A stretch of 64,000 bases of DNA, from contig JAIOHV010000197.1 of the NCBI GenBank assembly GCA_019912885.1, positions 1-64,000 of the forward strand. Reading direction: 5' to 3'. The number at the start of each line of letters is the position of its first letter. The stretch's first letter is position 1. The stretch is from a bacterium. Lineage in GTDB: Bacteria; Lernaellota; Lernaellaia; JACKCT01. The translations under genes and the position numbers were made by a program. Positions 16,333-24,816 of this stretch are shown one piece after another. Below the pieces are notes generated by a model that saw nothing but the letters and a program-made list of their open reading frames with translations, was not told the origin of the DNA and did no database searches.

Positions 16333-16416
16333 GGATTCTCCGTATGAACGATCTGGCGTAGTTTATGCGCCTGATATTTCGTTCTCGGAGGGCGGCGCGA
16401 AATCTACGATGCGCGC

Positions 16417-16746
16417 ATGCCGATCAAACCGAAGGACGTCATCGCCCGCATCGAGAAGGAACGGCGCGCATCCGGAATGACGCAGCAGGCCCTGGCCGAC
16501 GCGGCGGGGATTTCGCTGCGCCACTATCAGGGACTTCTCGCCGGCCGCGGCGGGATGAGCGTGGAGGTCTACCTGAAACTCTGCGCGGGATTGAAAATGG
16601 AGCCGGCCGAGCCGCTTACGAAAAAACCTGGCGAGGCGGGCGCGGTGGAACTCGACGAGGAGGAACGCCGGCTCCTGAAGGCGTGGCGGCGGGTCAACGA
16701 GACCCGGAGGACGCTCGTGAGGATGTTGCTGACCGAAAGGCTGTGA
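16417..16746 (+). CDS. XRE-family helix-turn-helix regulator
   Basis: A 109-residue protein with an N-terminal HTH (about residues 7-60): GMTQQALADAAGISLRHYQ is the typical helix 2-turn-helix 3 of XRE/Cro-C1 repressors. The C-terminal half is helical and charged (LDEEERRLLKAWRRV) and probably dimerises. It faces a 38-residue gene on the other strand; the 84-base gap between them is the likely operator region. A small terminator follows. Confidence 0.85.
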   Translation: MPIKPKDVIARIEKERRASGMTQQALADAAGISLRHYQGLLAGRGGMSVEVYLKLCAGLKMEPAEPLTKKPGEAGAVELDEEERRLLKAWRRVNETRRTLVRMLLTERL

Positions 16747-16748
16747 GG

Positions 16749-16771
16749 GCCGAGCCGGCGGCTTTTTTTTT
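16749..16771 (+). terminator. Terminator of the XRE gene
   Basis: A short GC hairpin (AGCC-GGC-GGCT, 16753-16763) is followed directly by a run of T residues (to 16771), a few bases after the XRE stop codon. Confidence 0.6.
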
Positions 16772-16795
16772 GATAAAAGGGAGGCGATTGTTTTT

Positions 16796-16987
16796 ATGGC
16801 GGATGATCTCAAACCGGAACGCCCCGTCGATCCCACGCAAATACACCTTTCAAACCCGGCCGAGCTCGATTATTGGGCCGGGGAGCTTGGTGTATCCCCG
16901 GAGAAATTGAACGAAGCCGTGCGGGCCGTTGGCGAATACACGGCCAAGGTCCGCAAGGTCCGCGAGTGGCTGAAGGAAAACGGATAG
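16796..16987 (+). CDS. DUF3606 domain small protein
   Basis: A 63-residue protein. ELDYWAGELGVSPEKLNEAV and a following VGEYTAKVRKVREWL match the DUF3606 pattern (YW, a short helix, LGVS, another helix, then VxxVR). The family is widespread and of unknown role. GGGAGG lies about 14 bases upstream of ATG 16796. A diverged relative occurs at 17560-17832 in the same block. Confidence 0.75.
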   Translation: MADDLKPERPVDPTQIHLSNPAELDYWAGELGVSPEKLNEAVRAVGEYTAKVRKVREWLKENG

Positions 16988-17071
16988 TTCGTTTGGCGGC
17001 CGGCGGGGATTTCGTATCGCGGGGCGCGCGTGTCGGATCGTCGCCGGCCGCCGGGTGGAGGTCACGGGGAT

Positions 17072-17377
17072 ATGCGCGACAACATTTTTGATCCTGTCGG
17101 ACCGGCGGAGGCCACGGAAACGACCGCCATCTCGCCCGACGGACACCGCCGCTTTGTCCGGACGGCGGGCGAAATCGTGTTGTTCGATCACCGAACCGGA
17201 AAAGAGATCTGGCGCAACGGGAATCCCGGCGCGGCGATCTTCGGTTTTTATGGTCAGGATGTCGTCGCGATCATCCCGGGAGCCGACGGAACGACGGAAC
17301 GCGTCTATCGCCTCGGTCCAAACGGCGAAGTGCCCGACGTGTATTGGGAGGACGCCTATTGGGACGACGAGTTTTAG
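17072..17377 (+). CDS. Hypothetical protein with repeated beta-strand pattern
   Basis: A 101-residue acidic protein. The alternation of short beta strands (TAISPDGHRRFV, EIVLFDHRTGKEIWRN, VVAIIPGADG) looks like two or three blades of a beta-propeller-like or WD/PQQ-like fold. No family assigned. ATG 17072 is preceded by GGAGG (17057-17061) ten bases upstream; a GTG at 17030 is a longer alternative. The C-terminus ends in aromatic acidic residues (WEDAYWDDEF). Confidence 0.5.
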   Translation: MRDNIFDPVGPAEATETTAISPDGHRRFVRTAGEIVLFDHRTGKEIWRNGNPGAAIFGFYGQDVVAIIPGADGTTERVYRLGPNGEVPDVYWEDAYWDDEF

Positions 17378-17542
17378 CGATCAAGCTTCGAGCTCGAATC
17401 TTTGAAATTTTCGTCGAAAAATCACGCCTTTTATCTTCGATTGCCGCCGGATTTTCTCTTGCCGCCCCTTGCCAAATCTGTTGCGGCGTCATTAATTCGC
17501 TGTAGTTATTTCAGCTTGCGTATCGGCCGCCCAAGGCTCCCC

Positions 17543-17574
17543 AATGAATAAGGGTCGCAATGAACAAGGATCGC
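17543..17574. repeat. 16-bp tandem repeat spanning start codons
   Basis: AATGAATAAGGGTCGC (17543-17558) is followed by AATGAACAAGGATCGC (17559-17574). Because the unit is 16 bases, the three ATGs at 17544, 17560 and 17576 are in three different frames. Only the one at 17560 opens the DUF3606-like gene. Confidence 0.7.
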
Positions 17575-17832
17575 AATGAAACCGACGCGTTCTCGCGAGA
17601 ATGGCCAAGCCCCGGCGTGGACGCCGCCGTCCCGGGAAACGGCATCGCGTCGCGGCGGCACATTCTGCTTCGCGAATACCACGAAATCGAATATTGGATC
17701 CGGGAGCTTGGCGTCACGGAAAAGGAGCTTCGCCTTCTCGTCACCGCGATCGGCGACGACGAAGCCGTCGTCCGAAAATGGCTTGGGCGCACAAGCTGGA
17801 ATTCAAGTCATCGGGAGCAACGACGATGGTGA
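17560..17832 (+). CDS. DUF3606-like small protein
   Basis: A 90-residue protein. Residues about 40-75 (EYHEIEYWIRELGVTEKELR and then VTAIGDDEAVVRKWLG) repeat the YW-x-LGV pattern of the DUF3606 protein encoded at 16796, so the two are diverged relatives. The first 35 residues are hydrophilic and variable. The start lies in a 16-bp tandem repeat; GGGTCGC is a poor ribosome-binding site. The 3' end overlaps the next gene by seven bases. Confidence 0.6.
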   Translation: MNKDRNETDAFSREWPSPGVDAAVPGNGIASRRHILLREYHEIEYWIRELGVTEKELRLLVTAIGDDEAVVRKWLGRTSWNSSHREQRRW

Positions 17833-18038
17833 CCGCGAAGAACTTTTGGCTGACATTGGTGCCGCTCGTCGCCCGCTCTGAACTCGCCATGTTCCTCGCG
17901 GTCAAGGCGACCCATCCCGACCTGCCGGACAAGGACCTTCTTCGAATCGTCGACCGCGAAATCGAAGACCGCCTGCCGTTTTTCACGAAGCGCGCTGAAG
18001 CGCGGATCAACGAGGCCGCCTCCGGAAAAAAGCCGTGA
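17826..18038 (+). CDS. Small helical protein, unknown
   Basis: A 70-residue protein, mostly helical and basic, beginning MVTAKNFWLTL. It shows no transmembrane segment long enough to be certain and no recognised domain. Its ATG overlaps the end of the DUF3606-like gene, so the two are probably coupled. Confidence 0.45.
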   Translation: MVTAKNFWLTLVPLVARSELAMFLAVKATHPDLPDKDLLRIVDREIEDRLPFFTKRAEARINEAASGKKP

Positions 18039-18227
18039 GGTGAGGCCGGGCGGCGGCGGTATTCTCGCCGCAGGCGGTGTCCATCGCCCGCCTATTACAG
18101 AAGAGCCTTCCCCCGTCGTCGTTTCAGAATCTCGTTCGTCCCGTCCACGGGGCGCGTTGCCCCTTGTCAATCAGAATATTTTTCTATCGAATATTGGGCG
18201 TTCCCTCTTTAAAACGGATGGCCCACA

Positions 18228-19862
18228 ATGCCCTTCAACGATCAAGAGCTTGTCGCGTTGATGACTCTCACGGCGATATTTTTTGTCTCCGCCGCGATTT
18301 TTCTCGCTCTGTTCCTGAAAACAAATCGCACGCTAACCCGCGTCGAGGCGGAACTCCGGCCGCTCGAGAAATATCGCGTCGTCCGCGATGCCGAAAAGCG
18401 TGCCCAGGAAATTTTGCTTGAAGCCGAGCGCCACGCGTCGGACATCGTCGAGCGCGCACGAGGACAAGCCATCGCGCTGGAGAAACAGGCGGAACGTCTC
18501 GTCGAAGAGACCAAAACGTTTTCGGAGGCGAAGAAGCGCGAGGCGCTGAACGAAGCCGCGACCTTGAAGGCCAACGCGGACGCCATCGTCAGTCAGGCAA
18601 AAATCGAGGGAGAGAGGATCGTCGAGGCGGCGCAAAAGCACGCCCGGGAAATCGCGGGCGACGCGCTGGACGCGAAGGAAAACGCGGATCATTACGAACG
18701 CACCGCGAAGGCCATGAAAAATATCGTGGAAGGCTACGGCGACCGGTATCTCATCCCTTCCTACACGCTGCTCGACGAACTCGCCGACGAATTCGGGTTC
18801 ACCGAGGCGGGTCAAAAACTGAAAGCCGCCCGGGAACAGATCCGGGGCATGATCAAAAGCGGCACCGCCGCCGCCTGTGATTACGTCGAGGCCAATCGGA
18901 AAGAGACGGCCGTCCGTTTTGTCCTCGACGCGTTCAACGGGAAGGTCGAGGAAATCCTGTCGCGGTTGAAACGCGATAACCACGGCACGCTGGCCCAGCA
19001 AATCAAGGACGCTTGTGCCGTCGTGAATCGTGAGGGGTCGGCCTTCCGGAACGCCCGCATCACGCCCGAATACCTGCAGGCCCGTCTCGACGAACTTCAT
19101 TGGGCCGCCGTCGCCAACGAAATCAAACTGAAGGAGCGCGAGGAGCAGCGCCTGCTGAAAGAAAGAATCCGCGAGGAGGAGCGGGCGCAGCGTGAATTTG
19201 AAAAGGCGGTGAGAGAAGCCGCCAAGGAAGAGGACGGGATCCGGAAAGCCATGGAAAAGATGCAAAAAGAGGTTGACAAGGCAAGTCTTGAGCAGCGCGC
19301 ACAATTCGAGGCGCAGTTGCTGGACTTGCAGGCCAAACTGGCGGAAGCCGAGGCGCGAGGGCAACGCGCGCTGTCGATGGCGCAGCAAACCAAATCGGGT
19401 CACGTCTACGTGATTTCCAATGTCGGATCGTTCGGCGACCACGTTTATAAGATCGGCATGACCCGAAGGCTGGAGCCGATCGATCGCATCCGGGAACTTG
19501 GGGATGCCAGTGTTCCATTCTCGTTTGACGTGCACGCGCTGATCCAAAGCGACGATGCCCCGGGGCTCGAGCGCGATATCCAGAAACGGTTTCTTCGGGA
19601 TCAGGTGAACAAGGTCAATCCGCGCAAGGAATTTTTCCGCCTGGCCCTCAAGGATATCCGTGAAGAAGTTGAGCGCATGGGCCTGCCCGTTTCCTGGACC
19701 GTGACCGCCGAAGCGCGCGAATTTCGGGAGACGCAGGCGATCGAGCTCGAGATGGCGAAGGACAAGCAAAAGGAGCGGGAGTGGATCGAACATCAGCTCA
19801 TCGCCCAGAAGGTCATGTCCATCGACGACGACGCGGGAGAGGCGGAGGCCGTTGCGAGCTAA
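18228..19862 (+). CDS. DUF4041 and T5orf172 (GIY-YIG) domain protein with membrane anchor
   Basis: A 544-residue protein. Residues 7-30 form a transmembrane helix, followed by a long charged coiled coil (about 35-155), a DUF4041-like region (about 155-300) with the YLIPSYTLLDELADEFGF block, a second coiled coil (about 300-385), and a C-terminal T5orf172 domain (about 390-490) with GHVYVISNVGSFGDHVYKIG, a GIY-YIG-type nuclease core. Such proteins are common on phages and mobile elements, and a role in restricting or processing foreign DNA is suspected but not established. ATG 18228 is about 170 bases after the previous gene. The membrane anchor is unusual for a nuclease. Confidence 0.8.
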   Translation: MPFNDQELVALMTLTAIFFVSAAIFLALFLKTNRTLTRVEAELRPLEKYRVVRDAEKRAQEILLEAERHASDIVERARGQAIALEKQAERLVEETKTFSEAKKREALNEAATLKANADAIVSQAKIEGERIVEAAQKHAREIAGDALDAKENADHYERTAKAMKNIVEGYGDRYLIPSYTLLDELADEFGFTEAGQKLKAAREQIRGMIKSGTAAACDYVEANRKETAVRFVLDAFNGKVEEILSRLKRDNHGTLAQQIKDACAVVNREGSAFRNARITPEYLQARLDELHWAAVANEIKLKEREEQRLLKERIREEERAQREFEKAVREAAKEEDGIRKAMEKMQKEVDKASLEQRAQFEAQLLDLQAKLAEAEARGQRALSMAQQTKSGHVYVISNVGSFGDHVYKIGMTRRLEPIDRIRELGDASVPFSFDVHALIQSDDAPGLERDIQKRFLRDQVNKVNPRKEFFRLALKDIREEVERMGLPVSWTVTAEAREFRETQAIELEMAKDKQKEREWIEHQLIAQKVMSIDDDAGEAEAVAS

Positions 19863-20763
19863 AATTTGTCATGGCCGCGCGAAATTTTTCTGCGTTGTCG
19901 CCACGGCCTTCATTCTCGCCGCCGCCAACTCCGGCTGCGACAAAACGGCGAGTTGCAAGAAGCGTTTGCAGGGACGCTGGCAGTCGCCGCTGATGGAGAT
20001 GGCCTACGACTTCGAACGCAGCGTCGCATTTCGCAAGATGGTCACCGGCGACACGGAGCTTTACCCGATCGCGATGACGTTTTGCGAAGGCAACCAGGCG
20101 GCGTATCGCTCAAAGGGAGTGGACACATCGGTCTTTTTTCTTGACGACGGGCGCATCAAGCTCGCGTCGCTGGGGAAAATTGAAACGGAGTTCAACAAGA
20201 TCGCCGACGATGCCGGCGCGATCGACGCGGAACTGGCAAGGCTGGCCTCCGAGACGCTCGGCGAATACAAGAAACGGTTGATGGCGGAAAACATCGAGGT
20301 GCTCCTGCCGCGCGAGACCATCCAGAAAGACGGCGCGATTTTGGAACTGCTTTCGGTCGAGTCCGGCTGGCGCCAGGCGACGGCGCGTTTCAAACCTTCG
20401 GATTTGCCGACCGAATTTTCCGCCACATTTGAGTTTTCGAAGCTGTCGTCGATCGATCAGATCCCCAGAAGTCCCATCGAGGCTTTTCGTGACGAAAACT
20501 CGATCGTGGAGGGGCGATCGGCGGCGGAGGAGAACACGCACGTCGTGACGGCCATCAAGATTTTGTACCCACCGTTCCTGGTGACGCTGCGCCCGGCTGC
20601 CGAAAATTTCACCGAAGACGGATTCAGACACCTGAATTATTGGGCGGGCTATCTCGTCGGTTTTGTCGAAAGCGAGCGGCGAAAAATCGAAAAGCTCGAA
20701 TCGCGCGGCGCCGTCGATCGATTTTTTGCGAAGGAAGCTTCTGGAGGCGACGGTGGAATTTGA
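19852..20763 (+). CDS. Putative lipoprotein, unknown function
   Basis: A 303-residue protein with a signal sequence (basic start, hydrophobic CVVATAFILAAA) ending in ANSGC, a possible lipobox with Cys at residue 29. The rest is soluble and unrecognised. The start is TTG 19852 with GGAGG only three bases upstream; it overlaps the end of the DUF4041 gene, so the pair is probably co-translated. ATG 19871 is in another frame and is not the start. Confidence 0.55.
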   Translation: MRAKICHGRAKFFCVVATAFILAAANSGCDKTASCKKRLQGRWQSPLMEMAYDFERSVAFRKMVTGDTELYPIAMTFCEGNQAAYRSKGVDTSVFFLDDGRIKLASLGKIETEFNKIADDAGAIDAELARLASETLGEYKKRLMAENIEVLLPRETIQKDGAILELLSVESGWRQATARFKPSDLPTEFSATFEFSKLSSIDQIPRSPIEAFRDENSIVEGRSAAEENTHVVTAIKILYPPFLVTLRPAAENFTEDGFRHLNYWAGYLVGFVESERRKIEKLESRGAVDRFFAKEASGGDGGI

Positions 20764-21046
20764 GATGCTCGGTCAGCGGTATCGGGCATTCGCTCGACCT
20801 GAAAGGCACCCAATACCCTTGACAATTTTTCAAGCCTTTGAGACTCGCGGCGGGACGGTGTGGATTGAAAAAGCGATCGTTTCGTGTAAGCACGATCTCG
20901 ATGGGCTGCTTATTCCTGACGGCGACACAGAAATCAAATATCCTGCGTCTCCTACCTGGCACCTGAACGACAACTTCGCGTCCTACGGCATCGAAACGTG
21001 CGAAATTCGCGAGTTGGCACAACGTCTGGTCCTATTAATTTTCTAA
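20753..21046 (+). CDS. Hypothetical protein
   Basis: A 97-residue protein of mixed alpha/beta prediction, ending in hydrophobic QRLVLLIF. GTG 20753 has GGAGG five bases upstream (20743-20747) and overlaps the lipoprotein gene stop; ATG 20765 is an alternative. No domain is recognised. The position directly behind the lipoprotein gene suggests co-expression. Confidence 0.5.
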   Translation: MEFEMLGQRYRAFARPERHPIPLTIFQAFETRGGTVWIEKAIVSCKHDLDGLLIPDGDTEIKYPASPTWHLNDNFASYGIETCEIRELAQRLVLLIF

Positions 21047-21130
21047 AATATCTAAGTGAGATTCTCATTGCCCCTCCACGGGGGCGGGGCGTAGAATCCG
21101 GCGCAACGTCAAGGAAGCAAGGAGCCGACC

Positions 21131-22201
21131 GTGAAACGCCCTGCCCTTTCGCCGCTCGCCTTGATGGTTGTCCTTTCCGCCCTTTGCGCCTTTGCGGTGT
21201 TCTTTCTCCCCGCCCTCGCCTGCACCACGTCCTCGGGGGGCGACGGCGACGATTCGTCGGCAAGCTCAGGACAAGCTGATGACGACACGGGGGACGACGA
21301 CGACGAATGCGCGGCGTGCGTGACGACGGGGGAATGCACGGAGGCGCTGGGCGAAGGATGGATCTGCGAAGGAGGATGCTGCGAGGATACGGGCGGGGGG
21401 GACGATGATGACGACGATGCGGGGGATGACGATGCGGGGGATGATGATACGACAGGCCCGACAACTCTCAGCGGTATCGTGGTCGACTATTGGACGAAAG
21501 ATCCGATTGAAGAAGCGCTTGTCGAGGTTCTCAACGATTCCACCGGCGATCCATTCGTTCCCTCGATCGAAGAGGTGTCCGGAGAAAATGGAGAAGTCGA
21601 GTTCGATATTCCCGCAGGTAACGCAAAGGTCGCGATCCGTGTGTCGCGCCCTGGCGCCGTTCATACGGTACAGTTCCATATGGAGTCCGGTCGAAGTGAC
21701 GCGACATTTCTCCTCGTAGAAGACGCAACGCTCGAATTGTTAGCGCTTTCCGTTGGAGTTTCGGTCCTCGATGGCAAAGCCATCGTATTGGGGGGAATTT
21801 TCTACGGCGATGCCGACGACAAGGACGCGATCGGCTGTGCCGAAGCAAACCTCTTCCCCGACGACGGGCGGAGTGTTTTCTATTTCGGTCCAGATGCGTT
21901 GCCGACCACGTCGCGAAGTGTGACGGGAGGCTCGCCGTCAAACGGCCAAGGCACGAACCCGGATTACAGCGCCAGCAACGAGCCGCTCAGTCTTTTCGTC
22001 AGCCTGAACAATGATGTGGAAGAAAATCTCGTTCTCGAAGGTCGAGTCTATGAAGACGAGGGTGACGGAACGCTTGACGACTCGGTTGCAGTGTCGGCGG
22101 ACTTACCGCGCCTCTTCATGGATACGATTTCGATCGTTGATGCGTACTTTTCCCGGTCGAATTTTTCCAAAAATCCGACTCGCGCCTGGTGCACGCAATA
22201 A
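21131..22201 (+). CDS. Secreted lipoprotein with Asp-rich linkers and carboxypeptidase-regulatory-like domain
   Basis: A 356-residue protein. Residues 1-31 form a signal sequence with lipobox LPALAC. Then come Asp/Gly-rich linkers (DDDTGDDDDEC, GGGDDDDDDAGDDDAGDDD) around a Cys-rich EGF-like segment (CAACVTTGECTEALG...CEGGCC, about residues 57-85). After residue 110 there is a beta-sandwich like the carboxypeptidase regulatory domain (TLSGIVVDYWTKDPIEEALV). This architecture is typical of host surface lipoproteins in these lineages and odd in a phage late region. GTG 21131 follows AAGGAG by six bases. The gene nearly touches the convergent tail fibre gene. Confidence 0.75.
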   Translation: MKRPALSPLALMVVLSALCAFAVFFLPALACTTSSGGDGDDSSASSGQADDDTGDDDDECAACVTTGECTEALGEGWICEGGCCEDTGGGDDDDDDAGDDDAGDDDTTGPTTLSGIVVDYWTKDPIEEALVEVLNDSTGDPFVPSIEEVSGENGEVEFDIPAGNAKVAIRVSRPGAVHTVQFHMESGRSDATFLLVEDATLELLALSVGVSVLDGKAIVLGGIFYGDADDKDAIGCAEANLFPDDGRSVFYFGPDALPTTSRSVTGGSPSNGQGTNPDYSASNEPLSLFVSLNNDVEENLVLEGRVYEDEGDGTLDDSVAVSADLPRLFMDTISIVDAYFSRSNFSKNPTRAWCTQ

Positions 22202-22207
22202 CAGCGA

Positions 22208-24376
22208 TCACTCGAACGACAACTCGCAGGACCAGCCGTCCTGCAGGCTGAGCGTTGCGGGGTCGCTGATGTGCGCGTTTTTAGCGCGGATGATCAACAA
22301 AACATCCGTTGGCGTGCCGCCCGCGCTGTTGTCGTAGAGCTCGATATTCGCATCGATGTCGTCTTCGTTGTCGGCAGATTCCCAGCTCGATGCGCCGGAG
22401 ACGGAAACATGCAGGTGCATTGAGGCGTCGGTGAAGCTGTATCGTGCGTGTCGCAAATAGAGCTTCAAACCTGTCGGCACGGCGACTTTGATTCGCTGTA
22501 ATATGTCCGTAAGCGAACCGGCGGTGTACGAGTCCGTCCTGCTCGCGTTCCCCGAAACCGTGAAGTAATTCACCTTGTCCGCCGTCACCGCCTTGATGCC
22601 GAGCTTGGAGTTGACCACCGAGGAGGCCGCGATCTTGTTCGCGTCGACGGCGCTGTTGGCGATCTTGCTGTTGGTGACGGCTGACGCCGCGAGCTTGGCC
22701 TCCGTCACGGCGAGGTTATCGATTTTCGCCGTCTCAACGGCGAGGTTCTCGAGGTTGGCCGTCGCGACGGCGTCCGCGGCGATCTTGCCGAGGGTGACGG
22801 CGCCGTTGGCGAGCTTTGCGCTCGTCACGCTCAGGTTATCGATTTTCCCGGTCGTCACGGCCAGGTCGTTGATCTTGGCCGTCACAACGGCGTTGTTGAC
22901 GATCTCGTTGGTGTTGACCGCATCGTCTTGCAACTGCGTGTTGCCGACCGTGTCCGCCTTCAGGTTCCCGTCGGCGTCCAGCACGACATTCAGCCGCGCG
23001 TTGAGCGAGGTCTTGTTTCCGCGGGCGGTGACGACTTCCGCGACGTTGGCGACGACGCCGCTTCCGTTCAGCTCCCACACCTTCGCGATCCCGCTCGTGA
23101 TGTCCGCGTCGTCGGCGACGCCGCCGGCGTGCCAGTAGACGGCGATGTTCGGGGCGTAGCCGAGCGTCGGATTGATGTTCGGCGAGACCTCGACGTAAAA
23201 CGCCCCGCGATCGCCGTAGATGATCCGGATCTCGTGGTCGTCGTTGTAGTAGCAGTTGGAGTACCAGCGCCGCCCCGCGTGAACGATGTGGGCGTACTGC
23301 TGTTGCAGCGGCTCGACCAGGCCGAAGGCGATGATCTCGCCGTCCGAGGGCAGCGCGCCGACATCCACCGAGGGCGCGGTCGTCCCGGGAACGATCTCGA
23401 TCGTCATCGGCGGGACCGCGCCCGGCGGCGTGTGATTGTGCCGCGCGACGACGAGGTCCGTCCGGGTGTTCGTCGAATCCGTGTTGAGAGGGATCGTCGC
23501 GGCCGCGGGATCCGTGCGCTCGACCCGATAGCCCTGGCGCGTCACGACGGTAACCGGATCGACGGTGATCCCCGTCCCTCCGTCATTCGTCACCCGGCCG
23601 CCGGCGACGACGCCGCGTTGGATGACGTCGTCCCAGAGGTGCAGATCGACCAGGCGATGCAGCTCCGTGATCGCATCGGCGACGACCCGCTCCCCGCCGA
23701 TGCCGTAGTCGGCGACGAGCTGCCAGTCGGACTCCTCGATCTCGGCGTCATCCGCGAGCGTCCCCGGCGCGATCAATTCGATGCGCAGGCCGGGCTCCCA
23801 GCCCGTCAACTCCGAGAAATCCTTCCCGATGAATTGGATGCGCGCGGCCATGACGGCGCCGTCGACGATCTTCCAGACGCCGGCGACGTGATCGTAGACC
23901 GCGTTACGCACCCAGCGTTCGGGGAACGGGACGAGGAGGTCGTAGGTCTGCTGGCCGGGCTGGCAGCGGCCGATGGCGATCGGCGTCTGGTACTGGTTGT
24001 AGGTCGGCAGGGTGAAGCCGGCCTCGTCCGCGCCTTCGAGGATGAAATAGATCGGCTCGGGCTGGTCCGGCCAGGTCTCCACGTAGACGAACTCCAGGAC
24101 GATCAGGTCGTGCCGCGGATTCGCGCCGGCGTTCGCGGGGATTTCATTCAGCGTGTCGGCCCGGAAGTAATTCGCAAGCGCGGTGTCGAGGAAGATCGAC
24201 TCGCCCTTGCGGGTCATGATCTGCCCCGGCCGGATCGACACGTTCTCCGGGGAGCTGCCGATTTCGCAGGTGTAGCCGCGGTGGACGCCCTCGGGGATGA
24301 AACCCGCGAGCTGGTCGTTGAAAAACCGGGGATCGTCGACGTCGTGGTAGCGGAATAGAACGCGGTGGGCTGGCAT
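22208..24376 (-). CDS. Phage tail fibre protein with twelve 10-residue repeats
   Basis: A 722-residue protein. The N-terminal about 190 residues (RVLFRYHDVDDPRFFNDQLA, TCEIGSSPENV, RPGQIMTRKGESIFLDT) look like the baseplate attachment region of fibres. The middle has a DLVVARHNHTPPG motif and beta-strands. Residues about 484-603 are exactly twelve 10-residue repeats (consensus N-x-A-V-T-x-x-K-I-x), which would form a triple-helical shaft. The C-terminal about 115 residues form a beta-rich tip for host receptor binding. It lies downstream of the baseplate genes and separated from them by cargo block 24.8-26.5 kb. No chaperone gene follows. Confidence 0.85.
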   Translation of the reverse strand: MPAHRVLFRYHDVDDPRFFNDQLAGFIPEGVHRGYTCEIGSSPENVSIRPGQIMTRKGESIFLDTALANYFRADTLNEIPANAGANPRHDLIVLEFVYVETWPDQPEPIYFILEGADEAGFTLPTYNQYQTPIAIGRCQPGQQTYDLLVPFPERWVRNAVYDHVAGVWKIVDGAVMAARIQFIGKDFSELTGWEPGLRIELIAPGTLADDAEIEESDWQLVADYGIGGERVVADAITELHRLVDLHLWDDVIQRGVVAGGRVTNDGGTGITVDPVTVVTRQGYRVERTDPAAATIPLNTDSTNTRTDLVVARHNHTPPGAVPPMTIEIVPGTTAPSVDVGALPSDGEIIAFGLVEPLQQQYAHIVHAGRRWYSNCYYNDDHEIRIIYGDRGAFYVEVSPNINPTLGYAPNIAVYWHAGGVADDADITSGIAKVWELNGSGVVANVAEVVTARGNKTSLNARLNVVLDADGNLKADTVGNTQLQDDAVNTNEIVNNAVVTAKINDLAVTTGKIDNLSVTSAKLANGAVTLGKIAADAVATANLENLAVETAKIDNLAVTEAKLAASAVTNSKIANSAVDANKIAASSVVNSKLGIKAVTADKVNYFTVSGNASRTDSYTAGSLTDILQRIKVAVPTGLKLYLRHARYSFTDASMHLHVSVSGASSWESADNEDDIDANIELYDNSAGGTPTDVLLIIRAKNAHISDPATLSLQDGWSCELSFE
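22568..22927 (-). repeat. Twelve tandem 30-bp repeats in the tail fibre gene
   Basis: Exactly 360 bases encode twelve copies of a decapeptide such as NLAVTEAKLA or NGAVTLGKIA, with no gap between copies. Codons are varied between copies, so this is an old array under protein-level selection, not a recent DNA expansion. Confidence 0.85.
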
Positions 24377-24816
24377 GCCGCCCGCGTAGCATCAGGACCG
24401 CGCCCGTGGGAGGGCGGCGTGATTTTTAGGCCGCGAATTTCACCGCGAAGGCGCGAAGAAAAATCAGAGCCGCAAGCGACAGCGCGCGGTCGTGCCTATG
24501 TTCAGAGCCACAAGTCTTGAGCGAAGCGAAGGAAGCGAAGCGCAATGCGCGGGTTTTCGGGTCGCGAAGAAAATTTCACCACGGGGCGCGCGGAGAACAC
24601 GGAGATCAGGGTGGCGCGCACTGCGCCTTTGCGGTGAACACCGGGAAATGATTTTCAGGGATTTCGGCGGCAAGCGAAGCGCGGCATTTTTTCTTGACAC
24701 CCCCCCGGGGCCGGGCGGATGATTGCGGCTTCTTGTCGCCGGGATTCCAATCGCGAGGTTATTTCGCGGTGTCCCCGCGCGAGCGCTCAAAAGACAAACG
24801 ACCGTATTTTTTCTTT
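24377..24816. repeat. Intergenic region with dispersed repeats, copy B
   Basis: From 24408: GGGAGGGCGGCGTGATTTTT, then CACCGCGAAGGCGCGAAGA (24441-24459), two TCAGAGCC(G/A)CAAG units (24464 and 24502) ending in GCGCGG and ATGCGCGGG, and TTTCACCACGGGGCGCGCGG (24574 onwards). The first module lies 32 bp upstream of the tail fibre start. No gene is seen; 24700-24815 is the leader of the PilZ gene. Confidence 0.7.

Noticed and set aside
16138-16347. 69-residue plus-strand frame
   Set aside because: The opposite strand has a better small gene (16216-16332) with ribosome-binding site; this frame begins with Pro-rich low-quality sequence.
22568-22927. Evenly spaced repeats as a CRISPR array
   Set aside because: The repeats are in-frame 30-bp units without spacers and encode the tail fibre shaft.
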